A stretch of DNA of 64,000 bases from Datnioides undecimradiatus (taxonomy: Eukaryota > Chordata > Actinopteri > Lobotiformes > Datnioididae), in NCBI GenBank assembly GCA_008933995.1, contig WARS01000047.1, forward strand, positions 682,001 to 746,000. Direction: 5' to 3'. The position numbers were made by a program, and so were the translations under genes. This document shows, piece by piece, positions 24,501 through 36,500 of this stretch. Position 1 is the first letter of the stretch; each line of letters opens with the position of its first letter. The notes under the pieces are model-generated. The model searched no databases. It saw nothing but the letters and a program-made list of their open reading frames with translations, and was not told where the DNA came from.

Positions 24501-27500
24501 TTATAATTGTATAAAATGTAATTGTTATTAGTGAAAATATCTAATAATCTGCTGTGTTAAAAGTTGCTGTTCTGTCGACGGAAAACATATTTAAGAGCAT
24601 TACCTTTGATAAACAGATGTGAGACATTGCATAGAGACGCGGTGCATAGACAAGAATTACATGCACAGAAACACTCAGATGAAACTTGTGCACGTGGTTT
24701 CCTCAGGTACACAAAGCTACACTTATGAAGTAATTGTCAGCTGTGTTAAGCCATGGGCTGGCATGTCTTTCATCATCTCCAGACTTTCTCATTGAGAACT
24801 ACACGTTGTTCAGCACGGTGAAGACTTTGTTTAATCTCTTTTCAGACTGCCTTACACACACAACCTGCCCAGTCAGTATTTAACATGTCTACCCCTGCGA
24901 TCGTGCCTCAATTAACATCTTCAACTTAATTAAAAGGCAGCAGTCATGCTTAACTGATATTGATTGTAGCTTAAAGGAAGAGCTAGGCATCAAAATGGAA
25001 ACAAGGCCGTCAGCCTTATGTGTGAAGAGCTCTTTTTAAGAAAAGATGACACTTAGGATCAAGAACACTTTGGGGCAAAGAGAAATAACAAGGTCCAGTT
25101 AAGTCAGGAGAAGGCTTATGCTTTGTTCAAATTGAACAAACACTGAAAACTTAGAGCCTACCTGATGGCTTGTCATTGCTAGCACTGCTATCAAAGCTAG
25201 TCATGTGTCATGAAACATTTTTAAAGTTGGACATAATTTCTATTTCAACTACCGAGAGCCTGCTAATGTAAGATTAAATTAAAAGAAATTATGAAAACAG
25301 TTATTAATTGAGAACTTGGCACAAACAATGAGACACATGATCAGTTGAATATGTATGATTACAGTGGATTCTCTGGACAGCTTGAAAAGTCAATATTTTT
25401 ATATTAATATTTTTTTAAACTAGGTCTTTCAGTAAAAGTCTTTGTTGTTTTTGATTTAACAGTGCTGAAACTGTGGGCAAAATGTCTAAACTGCAGCTCA
25501 CATACAGCGTGGATACAGTCAAAGACCAGTGTTTGTTCTAACCATGGGTTAATACCTGACATGGCTCTAATAGGTGTCCTTAATTAAAGGCCCGGGCCAG
25601 TTTTGAGGTGTCTGGCCGAACAGCAATGTGATACTCCAATCTAAGACACATTAATCACACCTTGCAGCATACACATTCTCTCTGGAAGACCCACTGACAG
25701 GTGAGTAGCCAGGTATCACATTTACTAAGCCTGCTTGCAAGCTAACCAGACGGCGTGACGTACTCTGCCCCTGCCTCATCACCTGACAGCTGTTGAACAG
25801 TATTCGTCCTTGAGGATTGTATGTTGAGATGTCCTGAGGTATTGTCACTGGTGCCGTAAACTAACCTTCAAGGGCTGTAACTAAAGCCGATGTTTGGCGT
25901 TAAGGAGTTTGATAATTAAATCATTACGGGGACGGTCTGTGACTGCTGCTTTACTTGCAACTCAAAACTCTGTCTGGAACAGCGCGCGATAGGGCTGACA
26001 GGATCTGGTTTTGGGTGGTGACCTCTGACCTTTAACAGAAATGACAGAGGCATTTTGTCATGCTGACTCTACAATTGCTCAGAAAGGTGGGAGAACTGTG
26101 GAGCTTTCATTTCATTTTCATGGGTGTCCTTCCATTACACATCAGCTGAACTTCCATCACCATGTTTATATACATTAGAAGTGATCAATACTATATATAA
26201 TATTAACTCATTACCATACTGGATCACATCTTGAAAGGAAAAATCTGATGTGCAATGACGAGCTCCTCTGATGGAAGAAAACAAGTTTCAGATCACAGTT
26301 AACCGTTGCCTTCCTCTTCAGTTTAGTTTCATATCTTCTGTTTTGTTCCTCTAGAGCTTACCATCTTCTTGGCAAGCGGGTTTTAGCTGTCAAGGTAAGA
26401 ACAGCTTCTATATTGGTGATAGTGCTGTTTGATAACTGACCTTCAGCCGAGTCCGCTCCATCAGAACATCAACAGAACTTGCTAATGTTGTGTTTTTTAA
26501 AGGTTGTACCTTCTCCTGCATGTTCAATTACAGGTGATTCCCCTGGATATCACAGTGGAATTACAGAAACAGATCATGTCGGAATTAGAAATTCTCTACA
26601 AGGTTAGTTTTAACTCTTTTCATCTGTTCCTCTTTTCCCAAACAATTTCTCAGTTAAATGCCCCTCATGTCTGTGTTGTTTTTAAACCGCCATTCATAGC
26701 TAATGAAGTGTCATTTATCGCCTCTGGTCTCACTATGTGAGCCAAGGATCCAGCGGTACATGGACTCACATGTGACTTTAAAGATCAAATTCCCATTTTG
26801 CACACCTAGCCCTCATTCCATGTAGTGTGTGTGAAATTAAATCAAATTAATGTTCCTGAGTGATGCTTTTGAGCTTTGATTACAATCACTGAAGCGTAAG
26901 GGTTCATGAGGAACTTAAAATTCTGCACAGTTCAGTGCTGTTGATGCACTTTTGCCCTCAATGTCACATGATCCCTTTTCGTTCAAATTCATAATGAGGA
27001 CCATGTAAGCAGGTTCTTCTTTATTTCACTTGAAATATGTTCAAATATGTTCACCTGCTTTAATGATCATACCTCTTGTTTTGGTTGCAGTGTGATTCAC
27101 CGTACATCATCACCTTCTTCAGTGCCTTTTTTGTGGAGAACAGGATATCCATATGCACAGAATTTATGGACGGTGAGTGTCTCCGTGGCTGAAGTCTGTC
27201 GATCAAATGCTCTTTCTTTGCCTGCCACGGCTGTGTAGAAGAGGCTTTGGGGAACCGTGCTCAGTCTCTCTTCCGTGCATCCATTTACACTTCTGCAGAT
27301 CAGGAGGGCGTCTTATCGCTGTGAGCTGCTTAGCATGCCTGTGTGCTAAAAGCTACAAGGGTGTGATAAATCTTGACTTAAGTGCATTTGTAGGTGCGTT
27401 TGTATGTGTGTGTCTGGACTGGTGTGAGATGGGGGACTGTCTATGTTTTTGGGTGTGTGTGTGTGCTCGTGTGTGTTAATGCAGTGGCTCCCCGTTTCAC

Positions 27501-30500
27501 ACATCTTACCAGCTTGTCAGCAAAGTCTGTCTAACCTCTCGGCACTCTTTACTCCGTGAAACTTTTCTTCGATCAGTCATTTTCAGTTGTGCCTGAGTAT
27601 TTTGTAAACATCATCAAACATCAATGTCTTTTTTAACTAGAGGAGAAAGTGTCAAACAAATGCAATTTAAGTGAAAGAAAGTGGAATTATTACAATCCTC
27701 ATTTTGATTGGTTCCCTCACTTGGGACCAAAAAGGTCGTCAGGAGATAAGTTAAGAAACTATACAGAATACAATACAAGTCATACAATATCACTGCCTCA
27801 GTGAATAATGTCTCTTTCGCAGGTGGTTCTCTGGACGTGTACAAAAGAATTCCTGAGCACGTGCTGGGGAGGATCGCGGTGGCTGTAAGTTTTCACGAGC
27901 TCCTCAATATCGCCCCAGTAAAGGTGTGATCACTGAGGAGAAGCATGTGAATGGAGAGGCTCGGTTTGGGGTTTGTTTTGAAACGCTATCAGAGTGTATT
28001 TGAGTGTGATTGTCCAGTTTTTTCCACAGTTTTCAGTTTGACCTGTTATTTGTTAGTTAGATACAGAAAAGATCTGAGGAAAAAAAACAAATTTTATTAA
28101 TGAAATAAAAGAAAAGAGACCCACAGGTGTGAATTTTTCAATTAGCTTCTGTTGGTGAAGTGACGGACAAAGTCAGCGTTGTTTTCCCCTTTTCCTCCCC
28201 TCTCTCCCTTTCTCCCTCCCTCTCTACTCTCAGTTAAAACTAGCATTTTGATAGAAATGGCCTTGATGGTGATAAATACATGTCTCTTTTCCACACTCAT
28301 TATCCTTCCCATCTCCACCTCTTCTTTTTCTTTCTCCCCCCCTTTAACTTTGTCCGTAATCAAACAATGACAGCTATTTAGTCAGTGTTAATTCCAATTC
28401 ACAGCTTTCCCTCCTTTCCACTGTCACAGTTGTTAATTATCACAGAAGGAAAAGCACCCAGGAGGGTGTGAGCGGAGCTGCACACTGCAGTTGCTGCACT
28501 CACACCACCACCTTTTGAGGCAGCAGGACTTCAGAGAGCTTTTGTGCTTCCTTAATTTATCTCAGAGGTTGGCATGCATCAGAGAGGGATGACAGGAGCC
28601 TAGGGGCTACAATCAACTCTCACATCCAATAAATGAAAAAAAAATCACCGCACAGCACCAATACACACTGGGAAATGAGTAATATTTAAACAAAAATATA
28701 ATGATTATGTGGTTCCTTTGTGCTTCTAGCCACGAGGGTGGAGTCATAGAAATGCAACCAACAATACACGATTTGTTGCTGCCACTGTATCTCTCTGTGG
28801 TGTCTCCTTCCAGTCAGCTGTATATGTAACATATCCAAGGAGAGCCAGCAAGGAGGTGTCTCCACTTCCTGCCATAACAAACTGAGTCAATTTCTTACAA
28901 TGCAAAGTGGCAGTGTCTCAAGGTCCTCTCTAATTACTCACTCCTGACTCGTTTTTGTAGAAAGAGACAAATCAGCTGTAAAGAAACATGGTCTTGGTAT
29001 CTTGTGTCTGCAGTCTTATCATTTAGTTTGTGACTATACCCGAGGACACGAATGAAGGTTAACTAGCAAATTTAGGGTGTTGATGTCCAACCTCACCCCC
29101 TTGGCCACCTCGGTGTGATTAAAAAGCCTGCACTTGCTGATGCACCAATACTGCACTCAGTTTTAGGATCCCTATTTCACATTATTGAGAGTCATTAACA
29201 GCTGAATCCCTCTTTCTGGGGCTGTGTTCCCCTTCACCTGGGTTGAGTGAGTTGGAGCAGTTGTTGCTAAAGAGAAGGGCATCCCCCTCAGGTATGAACC
29301 GTGGTCACAATCTGAGGAAGTCAGAAGGAGAGGTGAAACAGTGAGGTCATCAGAGTGACACACCCCCTGGATGTTCTGTGGTTAAAACTATGAACTGCAG
29401 TACAGACGAGTCACATCACTCCAGTGTATGCATTAGACCTTTGTTGTCCGCAGTAGCACCACAGCTCTCACTCCATAGCCACTCCACAATAATTAATAAC
29501 TCCCAAACATGTGCAGGTTAAGCCTTGAATCATGTCCAAATGAATATATTTTTTCTCTCCTTGGTGTATCCAGGTAGTCAAAGGCCTGACATATCTGTGG
29601 AGCCTGAAGATACTTCACAGAGGTGAGTAACTGAGAGCGCGGCCTGTGTGTTTACTAAAAAAAGAGCCGAGTTGATAAAGACAAGCCACAGAGTGCTGAA
29701 GTTGCAGTTCTCTCAAGCAGTTTGTCTCCGCAGATGTCAAGCCGTCCAATATGCTGGTGAACACCCGGGGACAAGTCAAGCTCTGTGACTTTGGTGTCAG
29801 CACACAGGTACACTGATTTGTTTGTATGAGCGAGAGGGAGAGGTTGGAGGAGAGAATAAGAAAAGCCATTGTCTATAGCTGCATCACCACAGTCTTGTGC
29901 AGTGTGTTTGCACAGATCTGTGTGCATATGGTCAACCTGTCAATCACAGCATTCATTTTCAGCTCAAAACATCAGCGCCGTCCCAGGGGTCTTCCTCTCA
30001 CATTAACTCCTCCCCCCACCTCAATTGTTCTGCAGCCTCAAAAAAAAAAAAATCACTTGTTATAATTATGACACACACACACACACACATACACACAACG
30101 GCAAAGCCTCATTGATATGTATTCAGTAGATGTGGGGAAAGCGTGGGGGGCAGACAATAGCCCAGTCATTGTGTGTGTGTGTGTGTTTGTGTGTGTTTGT
30201 GTGTGTTTATAATGTAATCATCAGGGACAGACCTTCAGCGTTCCCTAAAACATCAACCCTGAGGACTCTGTCTCCCTTTTCAACACACACACACACACCA
30301 TCCTTTCTGTTGCAAATTGTTATTCATTTTTAACCTCCACTTCCCTGGAAGCTCCAAGGTGATATTTTACACCCTGTATGTGTTACACTAGCAGCGTTGA
30401 CTCGTCCTCTGTCTTTTGAACTCTATTTTTCTGTTTATCTCCCTGTCACACATACACACCATGCTCCCTCCCCCCTGTCAAATTGTAGGGCATGCTCCAA

Positions 30501-33500
30501 AAAAAAAAAAACCCCCCACACAGCCATAAGGGAACAGACACTCATTATCACAGTCCTGTCATTGATGGCATGTGCCATTGTATCCACACACACACAGACT
30601 CACTAATGTCTCCTTGTCTTACTCGTGGTCCCTTGTGTGAGGGCTGAGCGTGGCCCAAAATACCAAACCTGACATGTCAATAGATTTAGATAATGTAAGT
30701 TAGCTGTTAGCTTGTATTTCCTAGTATAGAACAGTAAAATAATTGCTACAAAAACTTAATTAATTGTAGTTAAGGTGCCTTATTGTGGTCAGCTGAATAG
30801 TTAGAATTAATTTTCATATGCTTTTTAATTTTTTACTGATCCACTGTTTACTTATTTCATTTGCAGTTGGTGAATTCCATTGCCAAAACATATGTGGGAA
30901 CTAACGCGTACATGGCGGTGAGTTCAGCCTCGTGTCCAGTCATTTTAAATTTGCACAGATGAGGATATGAAGCAGCGCAGGAATCACAGAGTAAGTTTGA
31001 CCTTGCAGCCTGTGTTTTTGCTCCACAGCCGGAAAGGATATCAGGAGAACAGTATGGAATCCACGCAGATGTCTGGAGTGTAGGAATCTCTTTCATGGAG
31101 GTGCGACAGTGTGCAAATGCTTTCAGGCTGTGTGTGTTACTATTGAAACTGAATAGATTGTGCTGTATTTGTGGCTGATGCTCTGAACAGGATTCGTACG
31201 CGTACGTGGGTGTGTGCATGCACGTGCGTGTGTGCATCCGTATCTCTGTTCATCTCTCCCAATAGAGTTGATTGAGTGCTTGACTGACACCCTGCGTTTT
31301 CAAATAACATTTTAATTTCAGTGTAACACTTCCCTGGTCTCTTGTCCTCCCACTGACGTTATTGATTCTCCATCTGTGTCTGTCCACAGCTCGCTCTCTC
31401 TCTCCCTCTCTCTCTGGCTCTCTCTCTCCCTCCCTCTCTCTCTCTCTGTGCAGTATAACAAATGATTTGGGCACCAGTCTCACCTTTGTTTGTCAATAAT
31501 GTTTAATATCATTACAATTATAACAAAAATAGATGAGCTTACAGGGATGTAGCTATGTCAAAACTATCGACTTGATCTTTGTGTGATAAAGAGGGAGTTT
31601 ATGGCGGCGGCCCCTCTGGCCCTGCACTTCTTCTTTCTCTCTCTGGATGTGTGCATTAAGCTAAATGAAAGCACTCACAGTCCCACTCAATTTGGATTGA
31701 TCTTTAGCCTACCAGTTGGTCTATTTATGTTCAAGGAAAGTCCGTGAGCATTTTGACGTTTTAATAACGTAATGTTGCCAATAAGCTGCCCTTGACCGAG
31801 ATGAAAAATGCCCACCCCAAGTGAATTACCAAATGTCAGGGGGAACTGTCACCCAACCCCCTCAGCCAAAATAACACACATACACACATTACATACAACC
31901 GTCCCACAATCCTGCCCTTCTCTTTATCCCTCTATTCTGTTCTCTGCAGGTGGTAATGGTGGGGGGGTTATTAACTAATAGCTGATGTTGTTTGATGAGG
32001 AAGTGTTATCAGCAGGTGGTTACTGAGCTTACCTCAAAGACATGAAAGTCTCAAGTTCTGCACGCTCCCGTGGCTTTAGCAGCATTTCCCCTCTGTGTCT
32101 ACACTTGAATCTCAAATCACTGGGACACTGCGAACAGGAAGGCATGTATACATTAGTGCGTGTGCACATATTTACAAACGGTGGATACATTATGATAAAG
32201 ATGAATAATGGAGTCCAATTCTGCTGCTGCACAAGAAAATCTACCTTTGCAATGGATTTGATCAGTCAGAGGATGGTTGACTCATCTCTGAGGTCCCCTT
32301 TTAAGATCATTGTTTCTTGTGTTGCTATCATGGACTGGATATATGCTGTACAAACACAAACACACACACACACACACTCACACAATCACACAGTATCTAT
32401 ATCACAGGAAGTCTTTGAATAATAGCCACAAACTACAATAGTTATTTAAATCACCTATTATAAACGTCACAGATGTTCATATAATGGAAGGGCTGTTTGA
32501 CTGGATCACATTGCCTTGATCAGGTGTTTACAGATATTCCCAAAGCCATAAGTACTGACTTATTTCAAATGTCTCAAGAAGAATCTGAGAATATCCTATA
32601 GCCCTTAATGTTACTCTCTTCTTTACACAGTTGGCTCTTGGCATGTTCCCCTACCCACAGGTGAGTTACTTTTACTGTTTATATTTAGTTTTGTAACAGT
32701 CTTGCATTTTTCATTCATTTCCACCTAAAAATAACTAGATAATTTGAAAGAAGCAGATTTGTTTAATTTAAGAATATTTAATATGTGTTTAACATCCAAA
32801 TATTCAAATTATTTCAAATAAATAATTTGCAAGTTCAAAATGTGTATAATATTTTAAATTTTTTTTACTCCATTACATGAGACACTTATAATGATTCAAA
32901 GCCTTGAATGAGACCCTAAAGAATGAAATTTTCTGTCATCTGTATTGTTTTCTAAATTATTCGTCCAGTATTGATACAGCTTTAAATGTGTAAATCCACT
33001 GTTTGGGTTCATTTTTCTCCCCTCATTACTCTAAGTTAAAATCCCGCTCAAATGTAATTGCCGACCACAGAAGTGACTTCCCAATCCCATCAAGTCTTAA
33101 TTAGCCTTTTTAAGATGGGTTTATCTCACTAATCCCAAGCTGAGCAATCTAAATCTGGTTACCTCAGGTTACCTCCTGGCCGCCCGCCTTCAGCAAATGT
33201 GAAGGAGCAGCTTTTATCTATTGAAGAGTTCCTCGTTAGAACTGTGTTGAGATTGGTTATTTGAAATTTGTTATAGAAAAGTTGTATTTTTAAAAGATCT
33301 TCTGCAGGTCATGGATACGTGCTTTGGCTTCTCGTTTTACGAACAGTTTGATTGGCAAGGATAAAAGAAAAAGCCTTGACAGTGTTCTGCATTTTGGCTC
33401 ACTGGATCATCTTTTGTTCAGTTTCCCTGCGTGCTTAATGTATGCAACACTTGGACCGTGCCGTCAGTTAAATGAAACTTCATCATGGTTGATTAAAGAA

Positions 33501-36500
33501 GCAGAGTGTGATGTAACCACTGCACTATCTGCCCAGGGACTGCCTAAGTGACTGCTTCCCTACTATTTGGCAACGATCCTTCCTGGGACACACTGGACCA
33601 GTTTACTAAACGTTGGAGTGGGATGATATTTGAGACTGCTTAGAGATTTGGTTTAGGCCATGGTTGTTTTGGATGTTATTGTCAGTTACCTCTGTTTGAA
33701 GATGTTGTTAATGTTATCTATCATGGGCTACGAAAAAAACAAAATGCATTTTTATAAGAGTTATTAATTGGGCACCTAGCTTTGTATTTTCATGGTGAGC
33801 GGCCATCTGTGAGACAGACTGCAGTCGTGATATAGCTAATAACGTATTTTTTGTATTGATCATTAATTTATAAACCGTGATGAAAAGCACATGCAACCAT
33901 TGTGAAAGGGATTAAATGTGTGTTTTTGGTGTTTATCTCACTGAGTGATGAATCTGTGTGTCGTAGGTGTGACTGCAGCCCAGGGCACGTCTGGCTTCAG
34001 AGTGCTGCTTCTTCTTTCATTCAATGCTGCAATTATCATGTTAATTGTTGATGTATTTTTGCAAATGAATGGTAGCTTAATCTCCCCTCATTGATATAAA
34101 CGAAGTAGACAAAATATAAGAAACACCTCTCAGTTAATAGTTTAGGCTCTCCACTGTCACGCAGCGTTCCTCATCTCAGTGTTAATTTTCCCCTAACTCC
34201 ATATGGCACTGCAGACAGTTCACCTGCAGGCTGTAGCAGAGCAGTGTGGCGCGAGCGCTCGGATCCAGCTCGTCAGGCGCAGCCAGCCAAAGTCCTCGGG
34301 CCTAAGCTGTCATTTTTGCAGACGCTGGCACAGCTGTCTGTGCAAAACCCCCTGCTACACTTCACAGAGAACATTTTAGTGCAGACTGAAGTTGGAGAGA
34401 GATTGGAGGGATTGGAAGAGAATCGGGGGCCCTCTGAGCTTCTGCTTCAGACCAGTGGAAGATACAGGAAGTTGTTAAAGTTGAATCTGGCTTTGAGCCG
34501 CTCATGATTTGCACTTTTGAAAAGCCCATTTTAGCTTTGTTTGGAGGGTCTTTTGTTCACCCCTTACATGTGTGTTTGCCAGTTGCTTTCATTTCTGGAT
34601 GTTTAGTTGAAGCATTATCTCCCATTTTTTTTTGTTGTGTGCGCGCGTGTGTGTGCGCTCACAGTGGAGTCATCACCTCATGTTTGTCATGATTAGAGAT
34701 GGTCTCTTTAATTCCACTTCACCACATGTCGGGATTCATTTGCGTCCTTTGTCAGGAGTTAATGGAGTTTTTGCACGGCTCGCTCTGAAAGTCTTTGAAG
34801 ACACCAGACCTGATGTGATGTGTATACAGCCGCCAGCACTATTGCTTCTGATTGATTTGTTGTCTTTTTGTTTCCCCTCTATGGTTGTTTTTGTTTCTCT
34901 TTTATTTTGTCACATTTTCTCAAATTTGAATGAATTTCTGGATGAAATATCATGTCAGTTTTTTGTGTGTGTATGTTTCAGGAGCTTCCAGTACACACCA
35001 CTGCATCCATCAAAAACAGTATAGATGCTTTTTCCCTCTGTTGCTTTGTTTTTTTTCTCTCTAATGGGAAAGCAGGGAAATGGTATTGTAGGCCTGTGTA
35101 CAATGTTTACTGTAATTTTTCAGCATCCTACATCAGCCCCAAACGAAAATGTTTTCCTTTAACCAATGGGTTAAAGTCATATTTCAGTGCATTAAGCCTC
35201 ATTCTCAGGCTGAAGTGCTGAAGTGACAATGGAAAAATACTTATTTCTAATTATCAACCACGCAGTTTTAAATAACGCTAATGTCTGCATGAGGCTGTAT
35301 TTGCCTTTCCTTTGCAGATGTTGATGATTCATGACATTAAACATACAGTACTTTAAGGTGAGGTTTCTCTGTCACTGATCAAACAGGTGGTGCAAATCTA
35401 AAATGAAATCCCTGAATTCCTCTGTGAGTCTAAGATTAGCGGTGCTGAGGCTTTCGGCTAATGATAACAGGATGTCAGTTTGGAGGAATTCAGAGAGGAG
35501 CTCCAGTTGCTGGATGATTTGTACAGTGAACAATTTCAGACTTGTACATCTCAGGCTAACAGAGTAGCTTAGTTGTTGTTAACAAAACAATTAAGAAAAG
35601 ACCCAAGAAAAGAACCTCTTCACTATTATTCCTCTTCTTACTGAGATATCCTTGTGGTGCCAGAGTTGGACTGCCCTTGCTCATATCCAAATTGTGGCTT
35701 TTAAACCTTTGTTGAAATTGATGGTTTTGACAAAAGAGAGAGAGGATTGTGAGAGTTTTATGATTCCTTACCCTTGAAGAAATAGCTTTGAAATCCTTAA
35801 GTAGGGAAACAGCCATCTGATCTTGTGTTTATTGAGTTGCTCTTAAAAGGAACAGGAATCCTTTGATATCTAAAAATTAAAATTTTCAGCTTCTTATATT
35901 TTCAGATAACAGATAAAGGTTGATGTGGCTCACAGACTGTCACAAAGACACTAGTGTGGCTTGTACCAGAGCTCACCTCCTCAGAGGAACAACGAACTAC
36001 GATTGTCACTTAGTGATGCACACGCACAGTTGTGTATACTCACAAATACAGTCCTTCACAGACTACACACAAACAGTGATGAACACGGGTCCTGCTTGTC
36101 AAACATCGGTTTGGTTGTTATTCATAGGTCAGGTATCAGAAGAAAAAGAAAACGTATCACTCATCATCCATTCATCAGTCTTTTTTAAATATAAATGTGA
36201 TATTAAACAGTGTTTACCCTCAGGACGAACACGCAGATAATGATGTGTCTGCCAGATAATCAGCCCGCAGTGATGAGAGGCTCGGTTAAGAGGGAAAGAT
36301 AGGGAGGGATTATTAAGCCTCTCCTTTTGATACTGTTTGTGGTCAAGTTACCTAGTACAAGAAGAATAAGTGCTCAATTATGCTTGAATAAGTTAGTCTC
36401 CCACTATCCAATTTCAACCCCTGGAGCACCACGCAATTTTGTCCTAGTAATTATTTCTGAACAAATTAGTTTTCCATAGTTGCCTTTAATGTGTCTGAAT

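Larger units (their letters stand above)
19709..26354 (+). other. map2k5: map2k5 intron 8 (6.6 kb)
   Basis: Separates the P-loop exon from the Lys195 exon. Contains T21, the palindrome cluster, two candidate conserved blocks and the DR1. 23930-24420 is also GC-balanced and repeat-poor. No nested gene was recognised. Confidence 0.85.
26603..29573 (+). other. map2k5: map2k5 introns 10-12
   Basis: Introns of 488, 650 and 1689 bp. There are GT-rich patches at about 27400-27475 and a C/T-rich patch at 28185-28230. Nothing else was recognised. Confidence 0.85.
29808..32630 (+). other. map2k5: map2k5 introns 14-16
   Basis: Intron 14 (1.06 kb) has several CA/GT runs and short A tracts. Intron 15 is 111 bp. 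Intron 16 (1.5 kb) has the CT tract and a CA run at about 32352-32385. No gene was seen. Confidence 0.85.

Noticed and set aside
28142-28363. Glu/Lys/Gly-rich minus-strand ORF
   Set aside because: Product of a CCCTTT-type low-complexity tract.
30857-31237. 126-codon minus-strand ORF
   Set aside because: It lies antisense to map2k5 exons 15 and 16, so its openness is a by-product of real coding sequence on the other strand.
34244-35024. Overlapping + frames of 87, 62 and 130 codons in intron 17
   Set aside because: No splice context, no recognisable domain and no coding-like codon choice.
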